From positions 1 through 58,645 of the forward strand of contig JAILGE010000042.1 of NCBI GenBank assembly GCA_024697065.1: a DNA stretch of 58,645 nucleotides. Reading direction: 5' to 3'. The notes under the pieces are model-generated. The model saw nothing but the letters and a program-made list of their open reading frames with translations, had not been told where the DNA came from and searched no databases. This document shows, in pieces, positions 42,499-51,927 of the stretch (position 1 is its first letter; each line of letters opens with the position of its first letter). Source of the DNA: Lachnospiraceae bacterium (GTDB lineage: Bacteria; Bacillota; Clostridia; Lachnospirales; Lachnospiraceae). Position numbers and translations under genes: made by a program.

Positions 42499-43155
42499 AT
42501 GGCGGAAATTCTTTATGCTGTGGGTGTGGGGCCGGGAGATCCGGAACTGCTCACTCTAAAAGCAGTAAGGGTGATGCGCGAAGCAGATGTAATTGCATGC
42601 CCGGCTAAAGGGGAATCATTCGGTGTGGCATACGATATAGCTTTTCAGGCCTGCCCCGAGATCGAAGATAAGGAAAAACTCGCACTTGATTTTCCTATGA
42701 TGGAGGGCGATATATCCGAAGCTCACAGGAAGGCTGCAGAGAGTATTGTAGATTTACTTTCAGCAGGGAAGAGGGTTGTATTTCTGACATTGGGAGATCC
42801 GGGATTCTATTCTACTTTTTCTTACATATCCGATGCAGTATGTGAAAATGGGTTTGATATAGAAGTGGTAAGCGGTATCACTTCCTTTTGTGCGGTTTCT
42901 GCTGCGTTGAAGGTGCCAATATCATTAGGGGATGAAGCGGTTTTGATCACAGCAGGAGAGTATCGGGATTTTGTCGGGACACTTATAATCATGAAGGCCG
43001 GACGAAAGCTTGGGGATATAAAAATTCAGATTAAGAAAAGCGGCAGGAAGGCTTATCTGGTTGAGAATTGCGGAATGCCGTATGAAAAAATATACACAGA
43101 TATTAATACCTTCCCGGATACGGCAGGATATTTTTCCATATTGATTGTTAAATAA
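42499..43155 (+). CDS. cbiL: Precorrin-2 / cobalt-factor II C20-methyltransferase
   Basis: A 218-residue SAM-dependent tetrapyrrole methyltransferase: YAVGVGPGDPELLTLKAV (SAM site), FLTLGDPGFYSTFSYI and VVSGITSFCAVSAAL are characteristic of CobI/CbiL. It methylates C20 of the corrin precursor in cobalamin synthesis. Odd context: it is alone at the end of a cell-wall operon, without other cob/cbi genes. The cbiL/cobI choice depends on the aerobic or anaerobic route; the anaerobic one is assumed here. Confidence 0.85.
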   Translation: MAEILYAVGVGPGDPELLTLKAVRVMREADVIACPAKGESFGVAYDIAFQACPEIEDKEKLALDFPMMEGDISEAHRKAAESIVDLLSAGKRVVFLTLGDPGFYSTFSYISDAVCENGFDIEVVSGITSFCAVSAALKVPISLGDEAVLITAGEYRDFVGTLIIMKAGRKLGDIKIQIKKSGRKAYLVENCGMPYEKIYTDINTFPDTAGYFSILIVK

Positions 43156-43354
43156 TGTATCCGGATGAAGATGGAATTCGTTCCCCATGTATCAAAATAA
43201 TATAATGATAATAAGCTTTCTGACTATAGAAGGTTGACAGTTTAAATCGAGCGTTCAAGGCTGTTTTGTGATAAAATTATATAGGAGAAGCGTATGTGGT
43301 CGATCAAGCTGAACGGATGGGCCGGGAGCTGATGGAATCTGTGGGGGACAGTTA

Positions 43355-45220
43355 ATGAACATTGAGTTACAGGTATGCGGCCTTGTCATGCTCATTATCT
43401 TTCTTGTTTTGATCGAACGGGACAGGAAGCTTAATGTTAAGAATCGCTTGCTGTTTATGGCGGCTTTTGGTGTTTGTATAGTCTGTCTGGTATTTGATAT
43501 AGCTTCTATTGTCGTTATCCGCATGGCAGTATATGAAGGATTTTCTCCAACAGTTACCAGAGCAGTTTGCAAGCTGTATATAATGACCCTGGTCACACAG
43601 GGATATTGCGGATTTCTGTATTCATGTCTTGATATCGCGGTTCAGTTCAAAAATGACTTAATAAGAAGATTTGCTTTGATCCTTTATGTGATAGGTGAAT
43701 TACTTATAGTGACCCTTCCAATCGAATATTATATGGACGGAAGGATCGTTTATTCATACGGCCCTGCTACACTTTGTACTTACGGGCTGGCGTTATTCTA
43801 TATAATTGCCACGATTTTTCTGTCAATAAAGCACCGGAAAAAAATCTCCCACAGAAGACTGGTTGCGCTGTTTACATGGCAAGGCCTATGGCTTGTAGCC
43901 GCAGTTATCCAATTCATTTTCAAAGAGATCCTGTTAGTCGGGTTTGCTGCAGCTCTGGGCATGGTTGTACTTTATTCCCAACTTGAAAATCCGAATGAAC
44001 ATATTGACCGTGTTACGGGACTGTTTACGCAGAATGCTTTATCACTGTACATGCAGGATAAGTTTAATTACCGGAAATCATTTGCTTTTTATACAGCCAA
44101 GATAAAATATCTGATTCCGTCAGTTGACCTGGATATCAAGAAAAATGCAGTCAGCCGTTCTGCAAGAGCGTTTTTAAAGCTGGGGAAGGAGCCGGTATTC
44201 AGACTGGGTGACGATATGTTCTGCGTGATCTATGAATCGTCGGAAGAAGCGTACTTAAAACTAATGGAGATAAAGTCTCAGGCGGATGGGGTTACGGATA
44301 TTCCGGTTGAGGCAAAATTTATCCTTTGTAAGGATAGTATGATGTTTTCCGGCGCTGATGAGATCTTTAATTTCATACACTGTTATGAGGATTCAAGTGA
44401 AAGTCTCATTAACTGTGACAAGATACTCATAGAAAGGATGAGACACAGAAGTGAGATTTATAATCTCATAGAAAATGCTCTGAGAGATGACCGGATAGAA
44501 GTGTATTACCAGCCGATTTATGATGTTAAAGAAGGACGATTTACTACCGCGGAAGCCCTGGTAAGGATCAGAAATGAAGCGGGGAAGCTGATCCCGCCCG
44601 GAAGCTTTATTCCTGTTGCAGAAGAAAACGGACAGATTATTCCATTGGGAATGAGAGTTTTCAAGAAGGTTTGCGAATTTTTGGCTACAGGTGAACTGCA
44701 AAAACTTGGTATAAAGAATATAGAGACTAATGTGTCGGCGGTTCAGTTTGACCATGAAAACCCGGCTGATTTCGTAAAGCGTCATATAGAGACTTACAAT
44801 ATCGATCCTGCTAATATTAATCTGGAGATCACTGAAACGGCTGATAACGGGCTGAAGCATCTCCTGCTTTTGAATATGGAAAAACTAATAGGCATGGGGG
44901 TGAGCTTTTCATTGGATGACTTTGGAACAGGGCGTTCCAATCTGGATTATTTTGTAAGTATGCCGGCAAAGAATATCAAATTTGATACGACTTTTACCCA
45001 GGGATATTTTACTAATGACAAGCTCAGACTTGTGATGAAGGGTATGGTAAATATGGTTCATGATATGGATCTGAAGATCGTTTCGGAAGGTGTGGAGACC
45101 AGGGAACAGTATGACGCTATGGTCGGATTGGGTATTGATTATATACAGGGATATTATTTTTCGAAACCTATCCCCGGACCGGACTTACTGGAATTTTTAA
45201 AGATGCATCAATCTTCTTAA
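43355..45220 (+). CDS. Membrane EAL-domain cyclic-di-GMP phosphodiesterase with degenerate GGDEF
   Basis: A 621-residue protein. The N-terminus has seven helices (about 1-215, 7TM histidine-kinase-type sensor). A degenerate GGDEF domain follows (VTGLFTQNALSLY; RLGDDMF in place of GGDEF). The C-terminal EAL domain keeps the catalytic motifs TAEALVR, DDFGTGRSN and SEGVETREQ, so it probably hydrolyses c-di-GMP; the usual IKID motif reads IKFD. The ATG follows GTGGGGGAC. It ends at a shared bidirectional terminator. Confidence 0.9.
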   Translation: MNIELQVCGLVMLIIFLVLIERDRKLNVKNRLLFMAAFGVCIVCLVFDIASIVVIRMAVYEGFSPTVTRAVCKLYIMTLVTQGYCGFLYSCLDIAVQFKNDLIRRFALILYVIGELLIVTLPIEYYMDGRIVYSYGPATLCTYGLALFYIIATIFLSIKHRKKISHRRLVALFTWQGLWLVAAVIQFIFKEILLVGFAAALGMVVLYSQLENPNEHIDRVTGLFTQNALSLYMQDKFNYRKSFAFYTAKIKYLIPSVDLDIKKNAVSRSARAFLKLGKEPVFRLGDDMFCVIYESSEEAYLKLMEIKSQADGVTDIPVEAKFILCKDSMMFSGADEIFNFIHCYEDSSESLINCDKILIERMRHRSEIYNLIENALRDDRIEVYYQPIYDVKEGRFTTAEALVRIRNEAGKLIPPGSFIPVAEENGQIIPLGMRVFKKVCEFLATGELQKLGIKNIETNVSAVQFDHENPADFVKRHIETYNIDPANINLEITETADNGLKHLLLLNMEKLIGMGVSFSLDDFGTGRSNLDYFVSMPAKNIKFDTTFTQGYFTNDKLRLVMKGMVNMVHDMDLKIVSEGVETREQYDAMVGLGIDYIQGYYFSKPIPGPDLLEFLKMHQSS

Positions 45221-45310
45221 ACTATCGCACTATTGTTCTGTAAAATAAAAGTCCGAATGTAAGATTTAGGATACAAATCATAATAAACAAAGATAAAAGT
45301 GGATCAATAA

Positions 45311-45340
45311 AAAAACGGTACATGTCAATGTACCGTTTTT
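45311..45340. terminator. Bidirectional intrinsic terminator
   Basis: AAAAACGGTACAT-GTCA-ATGTACCGTTTTT, perfect 13-bp stem with T tracts on both strands. Serves the EAL gene (plus) and the RND pump gene (minus). Confidence 0.9.
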
Positions 45341-45361
45341 ATAATGGATATATTTGAATGC

Positions 45362-48300
45362 TTATCCTACCTGAGTTTCTTTGGTTAACTTCTTATGATT
45401 CTTTCTGAGCTTCTCGAAGATCAGGTAGAAAGTAGGGATGAGGAGCAGTGTAAGTATTGTGGATGCCAGCAGTCCGCCGACGATAACTACTGCCATACCC
45501 TGCATACTCTCGGAGTTCTTTGCAAGCTTAAATGCTACCGGGAGCATGGCAAGCTCTGTAGTGAGAGTGGTGATCAGGATAGGACGGAGACGATCCTTAC
45601 CTGCAAGTATAAGTGCACTTCTTATATCCACACCTTCTGCGCGGATCTGATCCGTAGTATCAATGTAGATGATACCGTTATTAACTACTATACCGGCAAG
45701 CATCAATACACCAAGCAACGCTGTCATGGAAAGCTTAACATTCATCACAAAGAGCATCAGCACCGATCCGATGGCCGCAAAGGGGATGCAGAGCATGATG
45801 AGGAGTGCACTGGGGATGGATTCAAACTGTATTGCCATGACCATGAATACCAGGTAAAGTGCTATGAGAATAGCCTGGCCGATAGCACCGAATTCTTCAT
45901 CACGGATCTCGTCACCCATATTAGTGATATAGTTTACACCTTCACCAAGATCGAGTTCCTTCATCTTGGGTTCAAGTTCTGCCAGAATCTCATTTTGAGT
46001 ATCTGCTGTCATGATAGCTTCAACCGTTGCGGAGAAGCGGCCGTCGGTACGAACGATGGTCTGGGATCCCATTTCCAGACGGATATCGGCTATCTCGGTG
46101 ATAGGAACGGTACGTCCTTTTGGACTCGTAAAAGTCATGGATTCCACATCTTCAAGACTGTTATAGTAATCCTTAGGATTTTCAACCTTGATATCGTAAG
46201 TCTTACCACCAAGGGTTACTTCACCTGCATCGGAGCCGTTTAAGTTCTGGTAGACCATCTGCGATACCTGAAGAGCAGTGAAACCGTTAGCCTGGGCTTT
46301 ATCGGGATCCACATCAACCATGATCCTGGTACCTGTTCCATCAAGTGTGGATGTAACATTCAGAATACCGGCAGTATTCTCGAGTACTTCTTTGATACGG
46401 TTACTTGCTTCGATAAGAGAATCCATATCATCCGCAGCGATATCGTAGGATTTGGAAGCACCGGTCGAAATGGAAGCTGACATAGTCGTAGAACCTTCGC
46501 TTACTTTGATCTCGCAGTTATCGGAGAATCCGTTCAGGGCTTCGTTCCATTCGTCAACGATCCTGCTTGTTGCCATTTTAAGATCGTCTTTTTTATATGC
46601 TGTTATGGTTGCTGTAGCAGAGGATTCAGTAATGGAGACACTGCATTCATCTGTATATCCGCTGTCAGTAACGAACTGCTCCAGATCACGGACGGTGTTG
46701 TCCATATTTTCCAGCTTGGTATTGGGACGGAAGGTCACATCGATATTAACGATTCCTTCATCAGCCTGAGCGATCAGCTCGGTAGGCATACCGGATGCTA
46801 TAAAGATTGACAATCCGAAGAGTACAACTGCGATAAGTGTTGCAAGCTTCTTGTAACTGAGTACTCTGTCAAGCAGGCGGCCGTAACGCTCCGCAATACC
46901 GTCGATCAGGATGGTAACAGGGTTGTTGATACGCTCCTTGGGCTTGTAGAGAGCAAAGAAGAAGGGCACAAAGGTAATGGCAGAGATAAGGGATGCCAGA
47001 AGTACGAATACTATGGTAAGTCCCATCTGCTTAAACATCTGTCCGGAAAGACCGTTCAGAGCAACCAGGGGAAGGTAAACGACTACGGTTGTTATGGTCG
47101 AACCGATGACAGATCCCATAACTGTCTTAGCGCCGGTATATGCAGCTGACTTAAAATCTTCTCCTGCTTCCTGTCGTTTAAAGCACATCTCTATTACCAC
47201 GACAGCATTATCGGTGATCATACCTATCGATAAGACCAGACCGTTCATGGATACGACATTGAGGGAGATTCCCGCAAAGTACATACATACCAGAGCAAAG
47301 AGTAATGATATCGGCATGGTGATACCGACGATAAGTGAGCCCTTAAGGTCTCCGAAGAATACGAAGATAACTGCCATTGCAATAGCGACTCCGACAAGCA
47401 ATGTCTTTGCTACGGAGATAAGAGTGTCTATGATCTCATCGGCGCTGTCATAGACCGTCTCGATGTGGATATTGGGATTCTCTTCGTTGAATTCTTTAAT
47501 GAGCTTCTTAACCTGTGTAGAGAGAGCAACGGAGTTTGATGACTGCTTTCTCTTTAATCCCAGTGTAATAGCGCTGTTTCCGTTATATCGGGAAATTTCC
47601 GTCTGATCGGATGTACCAAACTGAACATCAGCGACATCTCCGAGATGGATCACGTTTCCGCGTGAGGTCTGGATTGGGATCTCACGGATTTTTTCCAGAT
47701 CGTTAAAGTGAGTTGCACTTTCCATATTCAGCATTTGGTTGCCGTATTCAATATTTCCTGCAGGCATTGAAAAGTTAACGCCTGATATCGCTGCAACCAG
47801 GGCAGATTGTGATACCCCGTACTGCTGGGCATATTCGGGAATGATACGTACAGCTATATATCTTTCGTCACCACCGGTGATGGATACATCAGCCAGTGCA
47901 TTGGCATGACGGAGCTTCGGTTCCAGCTTATCCTCGATTATATTTAAGAGATCGGAGTCTTCTACATCTGTAGTAACGGCAAGCTGCATATCGTCAAATG
48001 CTTCGAAGTCCATTTCCATGATTACGGGATTTCCGGCTTTTTCAGGTAACTGATCCTGTACCAGATCGATCTTCGCGCGGATATCATCATGTGCCTCATC
48101 AAGATCAGTACCGTAGTTGAACTGGAATATGATAACGCCGTAATTCTCATAAGAATTCATTATAGTCTTTTTAAGACCGGAAACGGTGGAACAGCTCTCT
48201 CTGATCTTCTCTGTGACATTTTCATCCACCTCTTCGGGGGAAGCCCCGGGGTAGGTAGTCATTACGACCATCATCGGTATATTGATATCCGGCATGAGTT

Positions 48301-48406
48301 TAAGTGACATGCCGCGGATCGAAACAATACCGAACACTACCAGTGCGAGCAATGTAACTATAACTGTGACAGGCCTGTTGATAGCGGCCTTTGTAATCTT
48401 GTGCAT
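45362..48406 (-). CDS. RND-family efflux pump permease (HAE1/AcrB-like)
   Basis: A 1014-residue proton-driven transporter with the duplicated 6-helix plus large extracytoplasmic-loop architecture of AcrB. RPVTVIVTLLALVVFGIVSI at the start, GLVLSIGMITDNAVVVIEM (helix 4 with the Asp of the proton relay) and MLAGIVVNNGIIYID (helix 10) are clear. It is downstream of the adaptor in a MarR-adaptor-pump operon. No outer-membrane channel gene is present, as expected for a monoderm. Substrates unknown; drugs or lipids possible. Confidence 0.95.
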   Translation of the reverse strand: MHKITKAAINRPVTVIVTLLALVVFGIVSIRGMSLKLMPDINIPMMVVMTTYPGASPEEVDENVTEKIRESCSTVSGLKKTIMNSYENYGVIIFQFNYGTDLDEAHDDIRAKIDLVQDQLPEKAGNPVIMEMDFEAFDDMQLAVTTDVEDSDLLNIIEDKLEPKLRHANALADVSITGGDERYIAVRIIPEYAQQYGVSQSALVAAISGVNFSMPAGNIEYGNQMLNMESATHFNDLEKIREIPIQTSRGNVIHLGDVADVQFGTSDQTEISRYNGNSAITLGLKRKQSSNSVALSTQVKKLIKEFNEENPNIHIETVYDSADEIIDTLISVAKTLLVGVAIAMAVIFVFFGDLKGSLIVGITMPISLLFALVCMYFAGISLNVVSMNGLVLSIGMITDNAVVVIEMCFKRQEAGEDFKSAAYTGAKTVMGSVIGSTITTVVVYLPLVALNGLSGQMFKQMGLTIVFVLLASLISAITFVPFFFALYKPKERINNPVTILIDGIAERYGRLLDRVLSYKKLATLIAVVLFGLSIFIASGMPTELIAQADEGIVNIDVTFRPNTKLENMDNTVRDLEQFVTDSGYTDECSVSITESSATATITAYKKDDLKMATSRIVDEWNEALNGFSDNCEIKVSEGSTTMSASISTGASKSYDIAADDMDSLIEASNRIKEVLENTAGILNVTSTLDGTGTRIMVDVDPDKAQANGFTALQVSQMVYQNLNGSDAGEVTLGGKTYDIKVENPKDYYNSLEDVESMTFTSPKGRTVPITEIADIRLEMGSQTIVRTDGRFSATVEAIMTADTQNEILAELEPKMKELDLGEGVNYITNMGDEIRDEEFGAIGQAILIALYLVFMVMAIQFESIPSALLIMLCIPFAAIGSVLMLFVMNVKLSMTALLGVLMLAGIVVNNGIIYIDTTDQIRAEGVDIRSALILAGKDRLRPILITTLTTELAMLPVAFKLAKNSESMQGMAVVIVGGLLASTILTLLLIPTFYLIFEKLRKNHKKLTKETQVG

Positions 48407-48427
48407 AGTATATATCCTCTTGATCTG

Positions 48428-49942
48428 TTATTTTTCTGCTTCAACTGCGGTTCCGTCCTTAAGACCTGAGCTCCAGGTGACAATGATGGGATCTTCCGCA
48501 ACCACGCCTTCAGTGATCTCAACACGTCCGTCCTCTTCAAGACCTGTTGTGACATAGCGGATACGTGCGGAATCACCCTCAAGGACATACAGATAGGGCT
48601 GTTCACCTTCGTAATAAATGCAGTCTGAGGGAACTGTCAGTGCGTTAACCGACTGTCTAGAGACAGTGCGGAGTGAAACCGATGATCCGCCGGCTAAGGG
48701 CGCATCTCCCTGAATAAGGGCTTCAACCTTGTAGAGGCCCTGGGCCTGATCTATTACGGAAGAAACGGATACGATGCTTCCGGTATAGTTTTCACCGTTC
48801 TGTTCTACAGTAACTGAATTTCCTACTGTCATCTCACGCATTGTTCGCTCTGCAACATAGAACACTACCTTGCAGTCTTCATCTGTTTCGATGACATAAG
48901 CCGCCTGAGTGGGAGCAGCCATGTTGTGTTCTGTGATATTTTTGGAAATGATCGTGCCGGTAACAGGACTTGAAACACTATAGTAGGTAAGAGCGAGCTG
49001 GGCATTTGCCAGACCTGCACTGGCCTGACCTACGGATGCACGGCTTGCTTCAACCTGAGCACCTGATGCTTCAAGTGTAGCCTGTGAAGCGGCTAACTGT
49101 TCGGCAGAGATTACACGCTGTTCTTCCGTAGCCAATACCTGAGACTGGATGGAAGCGGAGGTTAACTGTTTTGTGAAGTTCAAATAATCCTGCTGCTGAC
49201 GTATTGCTAGATCATAAGCGGCCTCAGCAACTGCTACTGACTCAGCTGAGCTGTCAGATGAGTTTCTTGCTGAGAAAAGCTGCATCTCCAGCTGGTCGAT
49301 AGTGTCCTTGGGAGCTTCTTTATCAACAGCACGGTTTAAGAGTGACTCGGTCGTGTGATAATTTTCCATAGCTGTTCCTGCAGCAAGCTTGGCCTGGGTT
49401 AACTGAGCTTCAGCTCTGTCCACTGCAACCTGTAACTGGTATTCTGTGGTAGCCATCTTGTTGGCATTATCTGCGGCTGTGAGCATCTGTACATCAGCAT
49501 TTGCAGTCTGTATGTTGTAATTTGCCTGCTGTATCGCATATGCGGCTTCCTGACCGCTGTAGGCACACTGGGCAGCGGAAAGTCCGGCATTGGCAGCATT
49601 CAATGCAGCCTGCGCCTGTTGTTGGGCTATCTGAGCGGATGTGTCATCAAGAGTAAAGAGCAGGTCACCTTCTGAAACGTGATCGCCGACTTCAAATTCA
49701 GTACTGAGAACTTCAGCGCTTACCCGGGGAAGAATGGTGATGGTACTTCCGGCTTCAACAGTACCGATATATCTGGATTCGACTGAAATGGTCTGGGACT
49801 GAGGGGTTTCGGTACGCACTTTAAGGATCTGTTCCTCTTCAGTTGCTGCAGTGTCCTCTGTTTTGCTGCCACAGGCACTTGTGAGCAGCATTGTTGCTGC
49901 AATTCCGATACCGAGAAATCTTTTTAAAACTTTTGTTTTCAT
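48428..49942 (-). CDS. RND efflux adaptor (HlyD/AcrA-type) lipoprotein
   Basis: A 504-residue membrane-fusion protein. The signal peptide ends with lipobox LTSAC followed by GSKTED. A split lipoyl-type domain (EVGDHVSEGDLLFTLDDT ... YYSVSSPVTGTIISKNI) encloses a long Ala/Gln-rich coiled coil (about 100-310). The C-terminal beta domains end with IIVTWSSGLKDGTAVEAEK. ATG overlaps the MarR stop by 4 nt; the pump gene follows after 21 nt. Confidence 0.93.
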   Translation of the reverse strand: MKTKVLKRFLGIGIAATMLLTSACGSKTEDTAATEEEQILKVRTETPQSQTISVESRYIGTVEAGSTITILPRVSAEVLSTEFEVGDHVSEGDLLFTLDDTSAQIAQQQAQAALNAANAGLSAAQCAYSGQEAAYAIQQANYNIQTANADVQMLTAADNANKMATTEYQLQVAVDRAEAQLTQAKLAAGTAMENYHTTESLLNRAVDKEAPKDTIDQLEMQLFSARNSSDSSAESVAVAEAAYDLAIRQQQDYLNFTKQLTSASIQSQVLATEEQRVISAEQLAASQATLEASGAQVEASRASVGQASAGLANAQLALTYYSVSSPVTGTIISKNITEHNMAAPTQAAYVIETDEDCKVVFYVAERTMREMTVGNSVTVEQNGENYTGSIVSVSSVIDQAQGLYKVEALIQGDAPLAGGSSVSLRTVSRQSVNALTVPSDCIYYEGEQPYLYVLEGDSARIRYVTTGLEEDGRVEITEGVVAEDPIIVTWSSGLKDGTAVEAEK

Positions 49943-50394
49943 TTACACTCCTTTTCAAGCTTGTCTATATTTGCTCCAATCTGTTTTAATGCTGCACAAT
50001 ATATTTCTTTTTGTTTTTCGGATACCCCTTCTAACAGGACTTTGCCGGAATACTCAGTGAGTTTTTTGATCTCACACAGCAAAGCCTCGGATCTGTCGGT
50101 TAACCGATAGTAGGTGTAGCGTTGATCGTTCTCATCTTTTTCCGTCCGGATGTAGCCTTTACTCCTTAGTGCGGAAATTGCCTGTGAAAGCTGACCTTTG
50201 TTAAGGTACATTTTGCGACTTATCTCGCCAAGGGAAGCATCACGGTGTCTGTCCAGATAAAAGATGATCTCAAGATCGATCTGTTTCAGATCGTAGTTCT
50301 TGCGGATCTGAGTGGAAAAGACACTATAGAGTTTTTTCATCTTCTTTGCATAGATGAAAACGTGCGATAAGTCTATTGTTTCCGAAACTGACAT
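49939..50394 (-). CDS. MarR-family transcriptional regulator
   Basis: A 151-residue winged-helix dimer: LDRHRDASLGEISRKMYLNKGQLSQAISALRSKGYIRTEKDENDQRYTYYRLT-type pattern covers the DNA-binding core and wing. First gene of the RND operon, so it probably represses the operon and responds to an efflux substrate. AAAGGA precedes the ATG. Two direct repeats lie in its promoter region. Confidence 0.92.
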   Translation of the reverse strand: MSVSETIDLSHVFIYAKKMKKLYSVFSTQIRKNYDLKQIDLEIIFYLDRHRDASLGEISRKMYLNKGQLSQAISALRSKGYIRTEKDENDQRYTYYRLTDRSEALLCEIKKLTEYSGKVLLEGVSEKQKEIYCAALKQIGANIDKLEKECK

Positions 50395-50408
50395 AACCGT
50401 ATCCTTTC

Positions 50409-50433
50409 AAACGGTATAATATTAAACGGTATA
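50409..50433. promoter_or_regulatory. Direct repeat upstream of the MarR-RND operon
   Basis: AAACGGTATA occurs at 50409 and again at 50424, exactly 15 bp apart, 15-40 bp before the MarR start. It is a candidate operator region, although MarR sites are usually inverted repeats. Confidence 0.4.
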
Positions 50434-50589
50434 AAATCGAACATTATTATAATCAGATATGACTAACTGTGTCAACGTATATATATGTGAAAAAATTGTG
50501 TTAGCTTACGGATTCCTGTAAAATTGATAAGCACATGAAGAAATAAACGCCCGGGGTGCTGAGGACAATTGGGATATTATTGAAGGTTT

Positions 50590-51162
50590 ATGCAGGTTAT
50601 TAGAGGTAAGATCGTGAAAAAAATATCTGAAATGAAATACTATAATACGATTTGTGACTGTATCGAGTTCTTTCTGATCTATTGCTTCTTCGGATGGGTA
50701 TATGAATCTGTATGGTGCTGCATGATCTACCATAAGAGAGGCTTCATAAACAGAGGCTTTCTCTTTGGACCATGGCTTCCCATTTACGGCATCGGCTTCT
50801 TTATAATATGGGGTATCTTTAAATTACTTAAGGTAAAAAAGCATGTTCCGGTTTTTGCGCTAGGCGCTGTCATTGCGGTAATTGCGGAATTGATAGCAAG
50901 TTATATCATTGATGCTGTTGTAGGAACACCCCTTTGGGATTATACGGGATACTTCATGAATTTTGACGGCAGGATAGCCCTGGTTCCCGGCCTGATGTTC
51001 GGATTTTTGATATGGCTGGCTGTATGTGTTGCTCATCCGCTTATCATCAGATTCCAGAATAAAACAAGAGAGTCGAATATACATAAGATCTGCTTTTATG
51101 TGATAGTTATGTTATTTTTGACAGACCTCATCAGCAGGATATGGCTGGGCAGCAATATTTAA
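50590..51162 (+). CDS. CmpB-like integral membrane protein (ABC_trans_CmpB family)
   Basis: A 190-residue membrane protein with about five helices. FGWVYESVWCCMIYHKRGF and INRGFLFGPWLPIYGIG are typical of the putative ABC-transporter CmpB family, whose function is unknown. The start may be ATG 50590 or GTG 50614 (AGAGGTAAG upstream, better spacing). It is followed by the YlmH-like gene with overlapping or near-overlapping ends. Confidence 0.82.
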   Translation: MQVIRGKIVKKISEMKYYNTICDCIEFFLIYCFFGWVYESVWCCMIYHKRGFINRGFLFGPWLPIYGIGFFIIWGIFKLLKVKKHVPVFALGAVIAVIAELIASYIIDAVVGTPLWDYTGYFMNFDGRIALVPGLMFGFLIWLAVCVAHPLIIRFQNKTRESNIHKICFYVIVMLFLTDLISRIWLGSNI

Positions 51163-51173
51163 TTTCGTTTATC

Positions 51174-51923
51174 ATGAATGAACATGAACAGAAAAATTTA
51201 AAGCGCTTCACGGAGTTGGCTGAGCGGGCAAGACAGGGCGGAATATACACATATTCAAGTTTTCATTCGGCGCGGACGGCGAGCCTGGCTTATGATGTAG
51301 CCGGAGAACATGAGATTTTCATGTGGGGCGGAATGCAGGACTGTGAGCGTGTAGTGACACGTTTTGGGGATCCGGATGAGATCGCATATGATGAACCGTT
51401 CCCGATCAGTATCCTGTATGTCAGACCGAAGCAGGAAAAGTTTGCGGATAAAATGACGCACAGGGATTATCTTGGAGCAATATTAAACCTTGGGATTGAA
51501 CGGGATGTTATCGGCGATATAATCATTGCGGATCAGGCGGCTTATTTCTTTGTGCTGAATGAAATGACGGATTATATATGCTCGGAGCTTCAGCGCGTAA
51601 AGCATACCACGGTGATCTGCAGCATTTCGGATGAAGTGCCGGGAGACTGTATCCCGAAGCTGTACGAGGAAAATGTAACCGTATCGTCACCCAGACTGGA
51701 TGCGGTCATCGCCAAAGTTTATCACATATCCAGAAGTGAGGCAGTGAAACTGTTTTTGGCGGAAAAGATAACGCTAAACGGAAGACTATGCAGGAATCCG
51801 GAAACATTACTCAAGGGTGACAGCAGGATCTCAGTGAGAGGTTACGGCAGGCTTGAATACCGTGGTGAAGAGCGTACCACGAAAAAGGGGAAAACCGGCG
51901 TGACCATATGGCGTTATATTTAG
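51174..51923 (+). CDS. YlmH-like S4-domain RNA-binding protein
   Basis: A 249-residue protein (starting MNEHEQKNLKRFTELAE, as in YlmH homologues; the frame also allows ATG 51141). The middle part matches the YlmH fold (LGAILNLGIERDVIGDII) and the C-terminus is an S4 RNA-binding domain (RLDAVIAKVYHISRSEA...). YlmH has been linked to rescue of stalled 50S subunits and to division loci. No SD is seen before either start, so translation may be coupled to the upstream gene. It converges on the LysR gene with a 4-nt gap. Confidence 0.85.
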   Translation: MNEHEQKNLKRFTELAERARQGGIYTYSSFHSARTASLAYDVAGEHEIFMWGGMQDCERVVTRFGDPDEIAYDEPFPISILYVRPKQEKFADKMTHRDYLGAILNLGIERDVIGDIIIADQAAYFFVLNEMTDYICSELQRVKHTTVICSISDEVPGDCIPKLYEENVTVSSPRLDAVIAKVYHISRSEAVKLFLAEKITLNGRLCRNPETLLKGDSRISVRGYGRLEYRGEERTTKKGKTGVTIWRYI

Positions 51924-51927
51924 GACA

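Noticed and set aside
45395-46243. Plus-strand open frame opposite the RND pump
   Set aside because: It is Cys/His-rich with no domain, lacks a ribosome site, and lies fully inside the well-supported pump gene on the other strand.
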